31,670 bases of DNA from CAUSKK01 sp963533935 (GTDB lineage: Bacteria; Pseudomonadota; Gammaproteobacteria; Cardiobacteriales; Cardiobacteriaceae), in contig CAUSQL010000016.1 in NCBI GenBank assembly GCA_963533935.1, positions 1 to 31,670 on the forward strand, written 5' to 3'. The notes beneath the pieces are model-generated. The model made no database searches and had not been told where the DNA came from. It saw only the letters and a list, made by a program, of their open reading frames with translations. Both the position numbers and the translations under genes were made by a program. Shown here piece by piece: positions 13,588-21,944 of the stretch (position 1 is its first letter; every line of letters begins with the position of its first letter).

Positions 13588-16500
13588 ATGTCTAATCACC
13601 ATCACCGCGTTCTCATCGGTTCCACGGACTTCTACCGCCCCCAGGAGCCGCAACATCCGGCCCTCGACCGCATCGTCGCCGACCTGCAGATTCCCCTGGA
13701 AAAAATTGATGTAATCCGCCTCTACGATATTTTTAACCTGCCCGAAGCGGCGTTGGACACGGTAATTCGCTGGACCCTGTCCGACCCGGGCATTCGCGGC
13801 CCCCTCGCCGCCCTGCCGCCCTGCGACTACGCCTTCGCCTACGAATACCTGCCGGGCCAGTTCGACCAGTGCGCCGACAGCGCCGCCATCTGCATTGGCC
13901 TCACCGTGCCAGAGGCGCGCGCCGTGCGGGTGCAGACCGGCAAAATCCTCTGCTTCCACAGCGCCCGCCCCCTAAAAGAAGAGGAAAAGGCGGCGCTGAA
14001 GCGCTTCTTCATTAATCCTTTAAGTGAACGGGAGAAGGATTTGAACGCGGTGCCGGAACTCCACGGGGCCGGCGCCAGCCCGGAAACGGTGCGCCACTAC
14101 GCCAATTTCCGTGATTGGAGCGAGGACGAGCGGGAAAACTGGCGGCGGGAGCAGGGCTTGGCCATGACCGCCGCCGACCTGGCGCTGGTGCAGCAGTATT
14201 TCCAAGGCCAGGGCCGCGACCCCACGGAAACGGAAATTAAGATTCTCGATACCTACTGGTCCGACCACTGCCGCCACAGCACCTTCGCCACGGTCCTGGA
14301 AGAGGTGCAATTCCCTGCCAGCCCCTTCGGCCGACAGTTACAACATTCCTTCGCTGAATTCGTCAAAGCCAACGGCAAGGACAACTGCTGCCTGATGGAC
14401 TTAGCCACCATCGACGCCCGGGTGCGGCGCCGCCGGGGCCAGCTGCCGGACGTGGAATTTTCCCCGGAAATTAACGCCTGCTCCGTGTTTGTCGAAGTGG
14501 ACGAGGACGGCGAACGGCGGCCCTGGCTGTTGCAGTTCAAAAATGAAACCCACAACCACCCCACGGAAATCGAACCCTACGGCGGCGCGTCCACCTGCAT
14601 CGGCGGCGCCATTCGCGACCCGCTGGCCGGCCGCGCCTACGTTTACCAGGCCTGCCGCCTGTCCGGCTCCGGCGACCCGCGGGAGCCCATCGCCCAGACC
14701 CTGCCGGGCAAGCTGCCGCAGCTGGTCATCGCCCAGGGTTCAGCCCTCGGCGCCTCCAGCTACGGCAACCAGATTGGCCTGGCCACCGGCCAGGTGCGCG
14801 AGTTCTACCACCCGGGCTACAAGGCCAAGCACATGGAACTGGGCGCCGTGGTCGGCGCCGTGCCGGTGGAACACGTGCGGCGGCGAGAACCGCGGCCCGG
14901 CGATTTGGTTTTACTGCTGGGCGGGCTCACCGGCCGGGACGGCTGCGGCGGGGCCACCGGTTCGTCCAAGGCGCAGCACCAGAGTTCGCTGACGGTCAGC
15001 GCCGCCGAGGTGCAGAACGGCAACGCCCCCGAGGAGCGCAAGCTCCAGCGCTTATTTAGTAAGAAGGAATTTGCGGAAAAAATTCGCCGCTGCAATGACT
15101 TTGGCGCCGGCGGCGTGTCCGTGGCGGTGGGCGAACTGGCGGCGGGCCTGAACATTGATTTGGACCAGATTCCCGTGAAATATCAGGGGCTGGGGCCCAC
15201 GGAGCTGGCCATTTCCGAATCCCAGGAGCGCATGGCCATCGTCATTGACCCCAAAGACGAGGCGGCCATTAAGGCCCTGGCGGCGGCGGAAAACCTCAAC
15301 GCCACGGTCATTGCCGAGGTGAGCGCGGCGGAAACCCTGACCATGCGCTGGCGCGGCCAGCCGGTGGTGCATTTGCAGCGCTCCTTCCTGGATAGCAACG
15401 GCGCCCGGGCCGTACAAAAGGGCGTGGCGGTGGCCGACTTTAATCCCCGCCCTGATTACTTTGCCGACGGCTCTTGGCCGGAAAATCTCAAGCAGCTGCT
15501 GGCCAACCCCAACCACGCCGACCAGCAGGGTCTAGGCGACCGCTTCGACCATTCGGTGGGCGCCGGTTCCGTATTGCTGCCCTACGGCGGCCAGTGGCAG
15601 CGCAGCCCCAGCGAGGCCAGCGTTTACCTATTGCCCACCCGCGGCGCCACCAGCACCGCCTCCATTCTGGCCTATGGCTTTAACGTGGCCGAAAGCGCCG
15701 CCAACCCCTATCTGGGCGCCTATCTGGCGGTGGTCGAAGCCACGGCGCGGCTGGTGGCCTGCGGCGGCGGTCGCGCCCATTATTCTTTACAGGAATATTT
15801 CCCGCGCCTCGCCACGGAACCGCAGCGCTGGGGCCAGGCCCTGGCCGCCCTGCTCGGCGCCCACGACGCCCTGCAGGGTTTGGAAAGCTGCGCCATCGGC
15901 GGCAAGGACAGCATGAGCGGCAGCTTCAACGATTTGCACGTGCCGCCCACGCTGGTGGCCTTCGCTGTCGGCACGGTGAATGTGGAACAGGTGCGTTCGC
16001 CGGAGTTTAAGCGGGCCGGCGACCGGCTCTACCGGCTGCGCTGCCCCAGCGACGAGTTCGGCCGTCCCGACCTGGCGATTTTCCAGGCGAATAACGAGTT
16101 TCTCCGCCAGCACAACGGCCAGCTGCAATCCATACGTGCCCTCCGCGCCGGCGGTCTGGCCCTGGCCCTCTATGAATGCGCCCTTGGCAACGGGCTGGGC
16201 GTGAATGTCCGAGCGGCGGAGCTGTTCCGACCGGAATACGGCGGCTACCTCATCAGCAGCCGCGACGAACTGCCGGCCTTCGGCAATTTGCAGTATTTGG
16301 GGGAAGTGAGCGCCGAGGGCACCTTGACCATTAACGGGACCAGCGCGCCGCTGGCGGAACTCTACGGCCAGGCCCGCGCCACCCTGGCCGGCGTCTATGA
16401 GCTGTTCGCCCCCGCCGACCCGCGGCCAGCGCCGGCCTTAGCCACCCAACCCCAGCCCCTGCGCCTGCCCAGCCTGAAAAAGGCCCAGCCGCGGGTCTGT

Positions 16501-17271
16501 CTGCCGGTGTTCTTCGGCATGAACAGCGAGCTGGACACGGCCCGCGCCTTCCGCAACGCCGGCGCCCTGGTGCAGGAGAGCGTCTTCTGCCAGCGGCCCG
16601 GCACCAACGATTTGGAGGAATCGCTGCAACGGCTGGAAAAAACCATCGACAACAGCGAGATTTTCGTCCTCTGCGGCGGCTTCTCCGCCGGCGACGAGCC
16701 GGACGGTTCGGCGAAATTCATCGTCAATGTGCTTAATAGTCCGCGGCTGCGGGAAGCCCTGGAACGCTTCCGCGCCCGCGACGGTCTCATGCTTGGCATC
16801 TGTAACGGTTTCCAGGCGCTGCTGAAGGGCGGTTTCTTCGACACCGCCACGGGCGAAGTGGCCACCCTGGTGCACAACCGCATTGGCCGCCACGTGTCGC
16901 GGCTGGCCACCACGGTGGTTAGCAATAACCACAGCCCCTGGCTGCGGGACTTTGCCATCGGCCAGGGCCACGAGGTGGAATTTTCCCACGGCGAAGGCCA
17001 GTTCCTCGCCAGCGCGGCCCAGCTGCAACGCTTCATCGACCGGGGGCAAATCGCCTTCCAATACGCCGACCCGCAGACGCTGCAACCCAGCTACGACGTG
17101 CGCTTTAACCCCAACGGTTCCCTACTGGCGGTGGAAGGGCTCATCAGCGCCGACGGCCGCATTCTCGGCAAAATGGGCCACTCGGAACGGCAGCGGGCCT
17201 GCACCCACCGCAACTTCCCCCAGCTGCGGCGCCAGGACATCTTTAACCAGGGCGTGCGGGCCTTCCAATGA
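13588..17271 (+). CDS. purL: Phosphoribosylformylglycinamidine synthase (single-chain)
   Basis: A 1227-residue enzyme for the fourth step of purine synthesis, converting FGAR plus glutamine and ATP to FGAM. It is slightly shorter than E. coli PurL (about 1295). From the N-terminus: a PurS-like region, a linker with YWSDHCRHSTF, two AIRS-like synthase halves (KNETHNHPTEIEPYGGASTC; CNDFGAGGVSVAVGEL; IGGKDSMSGSF), and a C-terminal class I glutaminase. The glutaminase triad is Cys1072 (LGICNGFQ), His1198 and Glu1200 (MGHSERQR). ATG 13588 has AAGGG upstream. Its TGA overlaps the cca ATG (ATGA). Well conserved, nothing missing. Confidence 0.97.
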   Translation: MSNHHHRVLIGSTDFYRPQEPQHPALDRIVADLQIPLEKIDVIRLYDIFNLPEAALDTVIRWTLSDPGIRGPLAALPPCDYAFAYEYLPGQFDQCADSAAICIGLTVPEARAVRVQTGKILCFHSARPLKEEEKAALKRFFINPLSEREKDLNAVPELHGAGASPETVRHYANFRDWSEDERENWRREQGLAMTAADLALVQQYFQGQGRDPTETEIKILDTYWSDHCRHSTFATVLEEVQFPASPFGRQLQHSFAEFVKANGKDNCCLMDLATIDARVRRRRGQLPDVEFSPEINACSVFVEVDEDGERRPWLLQFKNETHNHPTEIEPYGGASTCIGGAIRDPLAGRAYVYQACRLSGSGDPREPIAQTLPGKLPQLVIAQGSALGASSYGNQIGLATGQVREFYHPGYKAKHMELGAVVGAVPVEHVRRREPRPGDLVLLLGGLTGRDGCGGATGSSKAQHQSSLTVSAAEVQNGNAPEERKLQRLFSKKEFAEKIRRCNDFGAGGVSVAVGELAAGLNIDLDQIPVKYQGLGPTELAISESQERMAIVIDPKDEAAIKALAAAENLNATVIAEVSAAETLTMRWRGQPVVHLQRSFLDSNGARAVQKGVAVADFNPRPDYFADGSWPENLKQLLANPNHADQQGLGDRFDHSVGAGSVLLPYGGQWQRSPSEASVYLLPTRGATSTASILAYGFNVAESAANPYLGAYLAVVEATARLVACGGGRAHYSLQEYFPRLATEPQRWGQALAALLGAHDALQGLESCAIGGKDSMSGSFNDLHVPPTLVAFAVGTVNVEQVRSPEFKRAGDRLYRLRCPSDEFGRPDLAIFQANNEFLRQHNGQLQSIRALRAGGLALALYECALGNGLGVNVRAAELFRPEYGGYLISSRDELPAFGNLQYLGEVSAEGTLTINGTSAPLAELYGQARATLAGVYELFAPADPRPAPALATQPQPLRLPSLKKAQPRVCLPVFFGMNSELDTARAFRNAGALVQESVFCQRPGTNDLEESLQRLEKTIDNSEIFVLCGGFSAGDEPDGSAKFIVNVLNSPRLREALERFRARDGLMLGICNGFQALLKGGFFDTATGEVATLVHNRIGRHVSRLATTVVSNNHSPWLRDFAIGQGHEVEFSHGEGQFLASAAQLQRFIDRGQIAFQYADPQTLQPSYDVRFNPNGSLLAVEGLISADGRILGKMGHSERQRACTHRNFPQLRRQDIFNQGVRAFQ

Positions 17272-18338
17272 AAATCTACCTGGTGGGCGGCGCCGTGCGC
17301 GACCAGCTGCTGGGCCAGCCGGTGAAGGATAGGGATTGGCTGGTGGTGGGCGCCAGTCCGGAGGAAATGCTGGCGCTGGGCTATCAGCAGGTGGGACAGA
17401 ACTTCCCGGTCTTTCTCCACCCGCAGAGCAAGGAGGAATACGCGCTGGCGCGGCGGGAAATCAAGGACGGCCAGGGCTACCAGGGCTTCCGCTGCAGCTT
17501 CGGCCCGGAGGTAACGCTGGAGGAAGACCTGCTGCGGCGGGACCTGACCATTAACGCCCTGGCCCAAGACGAGGCCGGCCACATCTACGACCCCTACGGC
17601 GGCCAACGGGATTTACAGCAGAGAATTCTGCGCCACGTGTCGCCGGCCTTTGTGGAAGACCCGCTGCGGGTGCTGCGCCTGTGCCGCTTCCTTGCCCGCT
17701 TCGGCGCGCTGGGCTTTACGGTGGCGGAGGAGACCCTGGGCCTGGCCCGCCAGCTGCTCTACAGCGGTGAACTGGCCACCCTGACCCGGGAACGGGTGTG
17801 GCTGGAATTAGAGAAATCGCTGGCGGCGCCGCGGCCGGATTTATTCTTCCGCTGCTTCCAGACCATCGCCGGCGACCGCTGGGAGTACTTCCAGCTCTTC
17901 GGCCTGACCTTCAGCGAGGAAAGCTTTAGGGCGGCCCTGGAACGGCTCCGCGGCTGCCCCGACGGGGTGCCGCAGCACCGGCTGGCCCTATTTTTAAGCG
18001 CCAGTGATTTGGCTAATTTCTGTAAAGCCCTGCCGGTGCCCAACGATTACCAGTACTGGCTGAAGCTGGTACAGGAGCAGGCGGCCACGGCGCGCCATTA
18101 CGGCCAGGCCACTGCGGAGGAGCGCTGGCGCCTGTTCAACCGCTGCCAGAGCCTACGGGCGGCGGGGAATTTGGCTGAACTGCTGCGGCTGCTCCAACTT
18201 GAAGGATTGTGGGAAGAACTGCGGCCGCGGCAACGGGAACTGCTGGCCATCGACAATCAGGCGCTGATGGCCCAGGGCTTCAGCGGCCGGGCCCTGGGCG
18301 AAGAAATTAAGCGGCGGCAGCTGGAGATTTTGGCCTAA
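17268..18338 (+). CDS. cca: CCA-adding tRNA nucleotidyltransferase, short form without HD domain
   Basis: A 356-residue class II nucleotidyltransferase. The N-terminal half is close to E. coli Cca: YLVGGAVRDQLLGQPVKDRDW with the catalytic DxD (KDRDW), the EEYALARRE motif, EEDLLRRDLTINALA, and the EDPLRVLRLCRFLARF segment that binds the incoming nucleotide. The C-terminal half is shorter than E. coli Cca (412). I cannot find an HD motif of the phosphohydrolase domain, so this is probably an HD-less Cca. It should still add or repair CCA ends, and the tRNA-Pro in this window needs that because its CCA is not encoded. Start codon overlaps the purL stop. The gene converges on lipB across a repeat element. 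Confidence 0.95.
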   Translation: MKIYLVGGAVRDQLLGQPVKDRDWLVVGASPEEMLALGYQQVGQNFPVFLHPQSKEEYALARREIKDGQGYQGFRCSFGPEVTLEEDLLRRDLTINALAQDEAGHIYDPYGGQRDLQQRILRHVSPAFVEDPLRVLRLCRFLARFGALGFTVAEETLGLARQLLYSGELATLTRERVWLELEKSLAAPRPDLFFRCFQTIAGDRWEYFQLFGLTFSEESFRAALERLRGCPDGVPQHRLALFLSASDLANFCKALPVPNDYQYWLKLVQEQAATARHYGQATAEERWRLFNRCQSLRAAGNLAELLRLLQLEGLWEELRPRQRELLAIDNQALMAQGFSGRALGEEIKRRQLEILA

Positions 18339-18341
18339 TTT

Positions 18342-18450
18342 AAATACAACGGGGCGCTTCACCTGTTTGTAAATAATGCGATTTATACAAACAGGTAAAG
18401 CGCGCAGCGCCTGAGACCATCAGGTTGCAGAACCGCCCCGTTGTTTGTAT
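18342..18450. repeat. Unit pair with long-form right arm, between convergent cca and lipB
   Basis: The left unit AAATACAACGGGGCGCTTC then ACCTGTTTGTA pairs with TACAAACAGGTAAAGCGC. The right arm continues as a long form: GCAGCGCCTGAGACC, AT, CAGGTTGCAGAACCGCC then CCGTTGTTTGTA. The outer ATACAACGGGG and CCCCGTTGTTTGTAT also pair, so the whole folds as one large hairpin. It occupies almost all of the 121-bp gap between two convergent genes and is well placed as a two-way terminator. Confidence 0.88.
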
Positions 18451-18459
18451 CTAATTGAA

Positions 18460-19068
18460 TTAATGCTCGCCGTAGAGCTTGATGAATTCTTGGCTCAGTA
18501 GCCGGCCCGCCTCAACCACGCTGATATTCACCCCCAAATCCTTCAGCTGGGTCATGGTCATCTGCTTCAGGCCGCAGGGATTAATCCAGCTGAAGGGGCC
18601 CAAATCCATGTCCACGTTCAGGGCCAGGCCGTGATAGCTGCAACCGTGGCGAATCTTCAGGCCCAGGGAGGCAATTTTCTGCCCCGTCACGTAAACCCCC
18701 GGCGCGTCCGGCCGGGCCACTCCGTCAATATGCCAGCGGCGGAGCAGATTAATCACGGAATTTTCCAGCATCGACACCAGCGCGCGAATGCCCACCTGGC
18801 TGCGGCGCAGGTCCAGCAGCAGGTACATGACCAGCTGGCCGGGGCCGTGGTAGGTGATTTGCCCGCCCCGGTCAATGGGCACAATGGGAATGGCGCCGCG
18901 GCGCAGCACGTGCTCGTCCTTGCCGGCCAGGCCCTGGGTGAAAACCGGCTCGTGCTCCAGGAGCCAAAGTTCATCGGGGCATGCCGTGGCCCGGCGCCCC
19001 TCGGTGAAGTCCTTCATGGCGGAAAAAATCTCTGCGTAGGGCTGGAGCCCCAATTCCCGAATAATCAT
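18460..19068 (-). CDS. lipB: Lipoyl(octanoyl) transferase
   Basis: A 202-residue enzyme that moves octanoate from acyl carrier protein to lipoyl domains of 2-oxoacid dehydrogenases and the glycine cleavage H protein. Signatures are RGGQITYHGPGQLVMYLLLD, GQKIASLGLKIRHGCSYHG with Lys131, and the acyl-thioester Cys165 in WINPCGL. These match the catalytic pair of E. coli LipB (Lys135, Cys169). ATG 19068 lies eight bases after GGTG, within the end of a repeat unit, so the leader of this gene is partly repeat-derived. lipA is not adjacent. ybeD lies upstream on the same strand, as in E. coli, but with one gene and a terminator between. Confidence 0.95.
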   Translation of the reverse strand: MIIRELGLQPYAEIFSAMKDFTEGRRATACPDELWLLEHEPVFTQGLAGKDEHVLRRGAIPIVPIDRGGQITYHGPGQLVMYLLLDLRRSQVGIRALVSMLENSVINLLRRWHIDGVARPDAPGVYVTGQKIASLGLKIRHGCSYHGLALNVDMDLGPFSWINPCGLKQMTMTQLKDLGVNISVVEAGRLLSQEFIKLYGEH

Positions 19069-19069
19069 T

Positions 19070-19153
19070 TAAATACACCTGAAGCGCCCGACTGTTTGTA
19101 AAACGGCGTAAATGGCCAAATACAAACAGTAGGGCGCTTTAGCTGTTTGTAAA
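19070..19153. repeat. Head-to-head unit pair upstream of lipB
   Basis: AAATACACCTGAAGCGCCCG then ACTGTTTGTA faces TACAAACAGTAGGGCGCTTT then AGCTGTTTGTAAA, with a spacer of about 20 nt. The four variable bases differ between arms (CCTG versus GCTA), so the two copies are not a single simple inverted duplication. The left end abuts the lipB start codon. Confidence 0.85.
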
Positions 19154-19162
19154 TATGCGATT

Positions 19163-19197
19163 TAAACATACAGGGGAAGCGCCCCCAGGTATGTTTA
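19163..19197. repeat. Single dispersed unit
   Basis: AAACATACAGGGGAAGCGCC then CCCAGGTATGTTTA. The ends ACATAC/GTATGT and the GGGG/CCCC flanks of the core pair within the unit. It lies just beyond the stop of the zinc-ribbon protein gene and may act as its terminator. Confidence 0.85.
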
Positions 19198-19207
19198 GGC
19201 AATATTT

Positions 19208-19495
19208 TTAAAAGGTTTTGTAACGACGCTTAAAGACAATGCGATTTTTGAATTTTCTGTCAATGGGCGACTGTAAAAAATATATGCCAGCGATAAAAGC
19301 GACTATCCCCACCAGGAAACTGCCAAGATAAATGGCCAAAACGATAGACAGCCCGAGAGATATAAAGGTAATCAGCATTACCATCTCCAATGGGGTTCCA
19401 TATTCAACTTCCGCCTGGCAGCCACGGCAGACCCTGGCACCATAGGGAACTTCACCGTGGCAGTGGGGACAAATTAGTGCAGATTTATTGCTCAT
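19208..19495 (-). CDS. Small zinc-ribbon membrane protein
   Basis: A 95-residue protein. Residues 9-28 form a double-knuckle zinc ribbon (CPHCHGEVPYGARVCRGC, two CxxC pairs). Two hydrophobic helices follow at about 37-57 and 60-76, then a basic tail (KFKNRIVFKRRYK). The family is widespread and uncharacterised; no specific function is assigned. ATG 19495 has only a weak ribosome-binding site. A terminator separates it from ybeD upstream, so it probably has its own promoter. It is followed by repeat units and then lipB. Codon use looks less GC-rich than in the neighbours, which may indicate a later arrival. Confidence 0.8.
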   Translation of the reverse strand: MSNKSALICPHCHGEVPYGARVCRGCQAEVEYGTPLEMVMLITFISLGLSIVLAIYLGSFLVGIVAFIAGIYFLQSPIDRKFKNRIVFKRRYKTF

Positions 19496-19540
19496 AGTTA
19501 TTCATCAATCAGATTGGGGTTGGCTTTTAGCAAATTAATG

Positions 19541-19564
19541 AAAAAGGCCGCCGCAGCGACCTTA
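19541..19564 (-). terminator. Rho-independent terminator after ybeD
   Basis: On the minus strand: AAGGTCGC, TGCG loop, GCGGCCTTTTT. An eight-pair stem (one G-U) followed by a U-run, three bases after the ybeD stop. It would end the mltB-rlpA-ybeD transcript. Confidence 0.8.
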
Positions 19565-19566
19565 GG

Positions 19567-19851
19567 TTAAAGCATCATGGTTACCAGCGGGTGGCCGCTG
19601 AGGGCGCGGTAGAAATCGTCCACCGCCTGGCGGCTGGGAAAATTAGCCGTCAGCACCACCGCCAGAAAATTCCCGTTGCGGGACGGATTGGTCTTCAAAG
19701 AAATAAAGTCCGCCGCCGGAATCATCTGGTCGGCCGTTTGCCGCACCAGCGCTTCCAGGGCCGGGTCATTCTTCCCCATCACCCGCACGGAGATTTTCGC
19801 CGGAAAGTCTAGCACCTCCTCCTTGGGGCCAAGTACCTCCTCCGTGCTCAT
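19567..19851 (-). CDS. ybeD: DUF493 family protein YbeD
   Basis: A 94-residue member of UPF0250/DUF493. The sequence fits the family: DFPAKISVRVMGKNDPALEALV near the start, a NPSRNGNFLAVVLTANFPSRQ central segment, then VDDFYRALSGHPLVTMML at the end. It is an ACT-like small fold of unproven function, commonly found next to lipB or dacA. ATG 19851 overlaps the TGA of rlpA (ATGA), so the two are translationally coupled. The gene is followed by a terminator. Confidence 0.93.
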   Translation of the reverse strand: MSTEEVLGPKEEVLDFPAKISVRVMGKNDPALEALVRQTADQMIPAADFISLKTNPSRNGNFLAVVLTANFPSRQAVDDFYRALSGHPLVTMML

Positions 19852-20456
19852 TTCAACGCGCGAATGTGCACTTCCGCCGTGCCGTTATCAATTAGGCCCA
19901 GCTCCTCGGCGGCGGCCCGGGAAATGTCCAGCACCCGGTCGCCGTGGAAGGGGCCCCGGTCATTGACCCGCAGCACCACTTTCTTGCCGTTGGCCGGGTT
20001 GGTTACCTCAATGGTGGTGCCCAGAGGCAGTTCCTTGTGGGCGGCGGTCATGTCGTTCATGTCGTAAATTTCGCCGTTGGCGGTCTTGCGGCCGTGGAAG
20101 CCGGGGCCGTACCAGGAGGCGGTGCCTTCCTGCTCGAAGCCCTTGCTGTCGGCGAGGGTTTGGTAGCGCTGGCCGCGCACGGTGTAGGAATAGGCCTTTT
20201 TCAATGTGCGGCTGTTGGCCATGGCCTTCTGCAGCTCGCTAGGCATTTCGTAGCGGTTGGAGTCCTGCAGGTATTTTTCAATTTCCTTCTCCGGCAACTT
20301 TTCGGAGAGTTCGGCCTTATCTCTAGTTCCTGTAAAATCAATGACTTTTACAATATTTATGCGTACGGGCGCGTCTTCTTTCTCTTGTGGCTTATCTTCT
20401 GCTTGAACAGCAACGGTGCAAGCAATGAGGGTTGTACATAAGAGCTTTTTATTCAT
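19848..20456 (-). CDS. rlpA: RlpA-like septal-ring lytic transglycosylase, without SPOR domain
   Basis: A 202-residue exported protein. The C-terminal 95 residues are a double-psi beta-barrel: GTASWYGPGFHGRKTANGE, MTAAHKELPLGT, VVLRVNDRGPFHGDRVLDIS. This carries the conserved Asp of RVNDRGPF and the His of AAHKELP. In Pseudomonas, RlpA cleaves naked glycan strands. The SPOR domain of longer RlpA proteins is absent. The signal is ambiguous: LIAC at residues 10-13 could be a short lipobox, while AVQA before ED is a good signal peptidase I site. ATG 20456 lies four bases after the mltB stop. Sits with mltB and ybeD in one murein-turnover operon. Confidence 0.92.
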   Translation of the reverse strand: MNKKLLCTTLIACTVAVQAEDKPQEKEDAPVRINIVKVIDFTGTRDKAELSEKLPEKEIEKYLQDSNRYEMPSELQKAMANSRTLKKAYSYTVRGQRYQTLADSKGFEQEGTASWYGPGFHGRKTANGEIYDMNDMTAAHKELPLGTTIEVTNPANGKKVVLRVNDRGPFHGDRVLDISRAAAEELGLIDNGTAEVHIRALK

Positions 20457-20460
20457 TCAA

Positions 20461-21474
20461 TTATCTCGCTAAATTTCTAATTGCCTGAGCCAGATTAACC
20501 ACTGCCATGGCGTACATGGGCGAGGTGTTATAGCGGGTAATCACATGGAAATTATGGCTCACCAGCCAATATTCCTTGCCCTTGTCGCCCACAAGATTAA
20601 GTGTGCCAACTTTTTCCTGTGGGTGCTTATCTAGCCAGGTGCGCAATTCTAGCGCATAAGTTTTCGGATTACGATTAATTTCCCTAATTATTTGATATGG
20701 TTTAATTGCCGAACCAAATGCTTTTAATTGGCCATCGTCAGGTAATTGTTGCGCATAAAAATATTCGCTGTCTTTTTTCCAACCGCGATTCTTCAAATAA
20801 TTGGCGACGGAGTAAATCACGTCCTTGTCGCTATTAAACAGGTCGATTTTGCCGTCGCCGTCGCCGTCCACCGCATCGTTCAGATAGCTGCTGGGCATGA
20901 ACTGGCCCATGCCCATGGCGCCGGCATAGGAGCCCTGGGTCCGGTAAATATCTAGCTTTTCCCGCTTCTGCAGCTGGAGGAAATGCACCAGCTCGCTGCA
21001 GAAGAATTCCGCCCGCGGCGGGTAGTCAAAGCAGAGGGTGGCCAGGGATTGGAAGACCGGCGTTTTGCCCATAATCTTGCCGTAGCGGGTTTCCACGCCG
21101 ATTATGGCGGTGATGATGTATTTATCGACGCCGTAGAGCTCCTCGGCCTTCTCTAGCACCGCCTTGTTTTTATTGAAGAATTCCACGCCGCGGTCGCGCC
21201 GGTCCTCGTCGTCAAAAATCTTTTTATATTCAAACCATTCTTTGCTTTTTTCCGCCGGCTTGGAAATCTTATTGAGCACGTCCACGTCCGTGGCCACGCG
21301 GGAGAAATAGGCGTTCAGAGTGGCTTCGTCAAAGCCCTGTTCATGTTTAAGTTTATTAATTAGGGTAACGGCCTTCGGATTATCCAAATGGGAGGGAGTT
21401 AATTCCGGCGGCGCCGGTGATTGGGCGCAGGAAAGAGAGCCCAACAGGGTTAGGAGGGAGAAAAACTTTTTCAT
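20461..21474 (-). CDS. mltB: Lytic murein transglycosylase B
   Basis: A 337-residue periplasmic enzyme cutting the MurNAc-GlcNAc bond with 1,6-anhydro ring formation. The SLT family 3 signature IIGVETRYGKIMG holds catalytic Glu128 (from ATG 21474). GSYAGAMGMGQFMPSSY and the EF-like DGDGDGKIDLFN loop also fit MltB. ATG 21474 is preferred; a GTG at 21483 would add three residues. The signal peptide ends SLSCAQ: the Cys lacks a canonical Leu at -3, so either a weak lipoprotein or cleavage after SCA is possible. First gene of the mltB-rlpA-ybeD operon, which matches the E. coli rlpA-dacA-ybeD neighbourhood in function. Confidence 0.95.
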   Translation of the reverse strand: MKKFFSLLTLLGSLSCAQSPAPPELTPSHLDNPKAVTLINKLKHEQGFDEATLNAYFSRVATDVDVLNKISKPAEKSKEWFEYKKIFDDEDRRDRGVEFFNKNKAVLEKAEELYGVDKYIITAIIGVETRYGKIMGKTPVFQSLATLCFDYPPRAEFFCSELVHFLQLQKREKLDIYRTQGSYAGAMGMGQFMPSSYLNDAVDGDGDGKIDLFNSDKDVIYSVANYLKNRGWKKDSEYFYAQQLPDDGQLKAFGSAIKPYQIIREINRNPKTYALELRTWLDKHPQEKVGTLNLVGDKGKEYWLVSHNFHVITRYNTSPMYAMAVVNLAQAIRNLAR

Positions 21475-21731
21475 GGCTTCCACTGGGAAAAGCGCTCAGT
21501 TTAGCATTAATCGGATTCCGGCGCCCCGCCGCCCAGGGTGGCCATTTAATATCCATTACTCTGGCCAATTAATTAGCTAATTATCAATTTATATTAATTG
21601 CCAATTAATTGTTAATTACTAAAACCAATTAATTTTCCATTGCTCTTACATTAATGGTGAATTAATAATTTCCGGCAATAATTTAATTACCGGAACCGGC
21701 CAATCCGGCCCGCTGGCCCGACCCGGGCAAA
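21475..21731. other. AT-rich divergent intergenic region
   Basis: It lies between divergent mltB and the DUF1674-leuA pair. 21540-21690 is dense in AATTAATT-type tracts, in strong contrast with the GC-rich genes. TTCCGG(14 nt)CCGGAA forms an inverted repeat at 21670-21695. TAGAAT at 21737-21742 could be a -10 element for the rightward genes. No dispersed unit and no ORF with a credible start was seen. Confidence 0.5.
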
Positions 21732-21764
21732 GCCCCTAGAATAGGGACTTCACCCCCTAGGGGC
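21732..21764 (+). promoter_or_regulatory. Leader hairpin before the DUF1674-leuA genes
   Basis: A perfect 8-bp inverted repeat GCCCCTAG...CTAGGGGC with an inner GGG/CCC pair lies 12 bases before the ribosome-binding site GGAG (21776) of the DUF1674 gene. No T-run follows, so it is not a simple terminator. No Leu-rich leader peptide was found, so classical leu attenuation is not supported. It could be an operator or an mRNA-stability element. Confidence 0.4.
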
Positions 21765-21785
21765 AATCAACTAACTGGAGTAAGC

Positions 21786-21944
21786 ATGAGCGAGGAAAAA
21801 AAACCGTCAGAAGCCATCGACAAGAAAAAACTGCTGGAAAAGAAATTGGCCCAGCTGGACGTGGAGGAGGTGGGCGGCCCGGCCGGCCCGGAACCGACCC
21901 GCTACGGCGATTGGGAACGCAACGGCCGCTGCATTGATTTCTAG
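21786..21944 (+). CDS. DUF1674 protein (succinate dehydrogenase assembly factor 4-like)
   Basis: A 52-residue protein. ATG 21786 is preceded by GGAG, and the stop TAG at 21942-21944 overlaps the ribosome-binding site of leuA (TAGGAG). The N-terminal half is charged (KKKLLEKKLAQLD). The C-terminal GPEPTRYGDWERNGRCIDF is the diagnostic DUF1674/SDHAF4 motif. Homologues help mature the flavinylated SdhA subunit in mitochondria and proteobacteria. The family motif makes the call strong despite the short length. Its place directly in front of leuA, eight bases away, is unexpected and implies co-transcription. No sdh genes are in the window. Confidence 0.9.
   Translation: MSEEKKPSEAIDKKKLLEKKLAQLDVEEVGGPAGPEPTRYGDWERNGRCIDF

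Noticed and set aside
21700..21785. Leucine attenuator before leuA
   Set aside because: There is a hairpin but no short leader ORF with consecutive Leu codons and no U-run after the stem.
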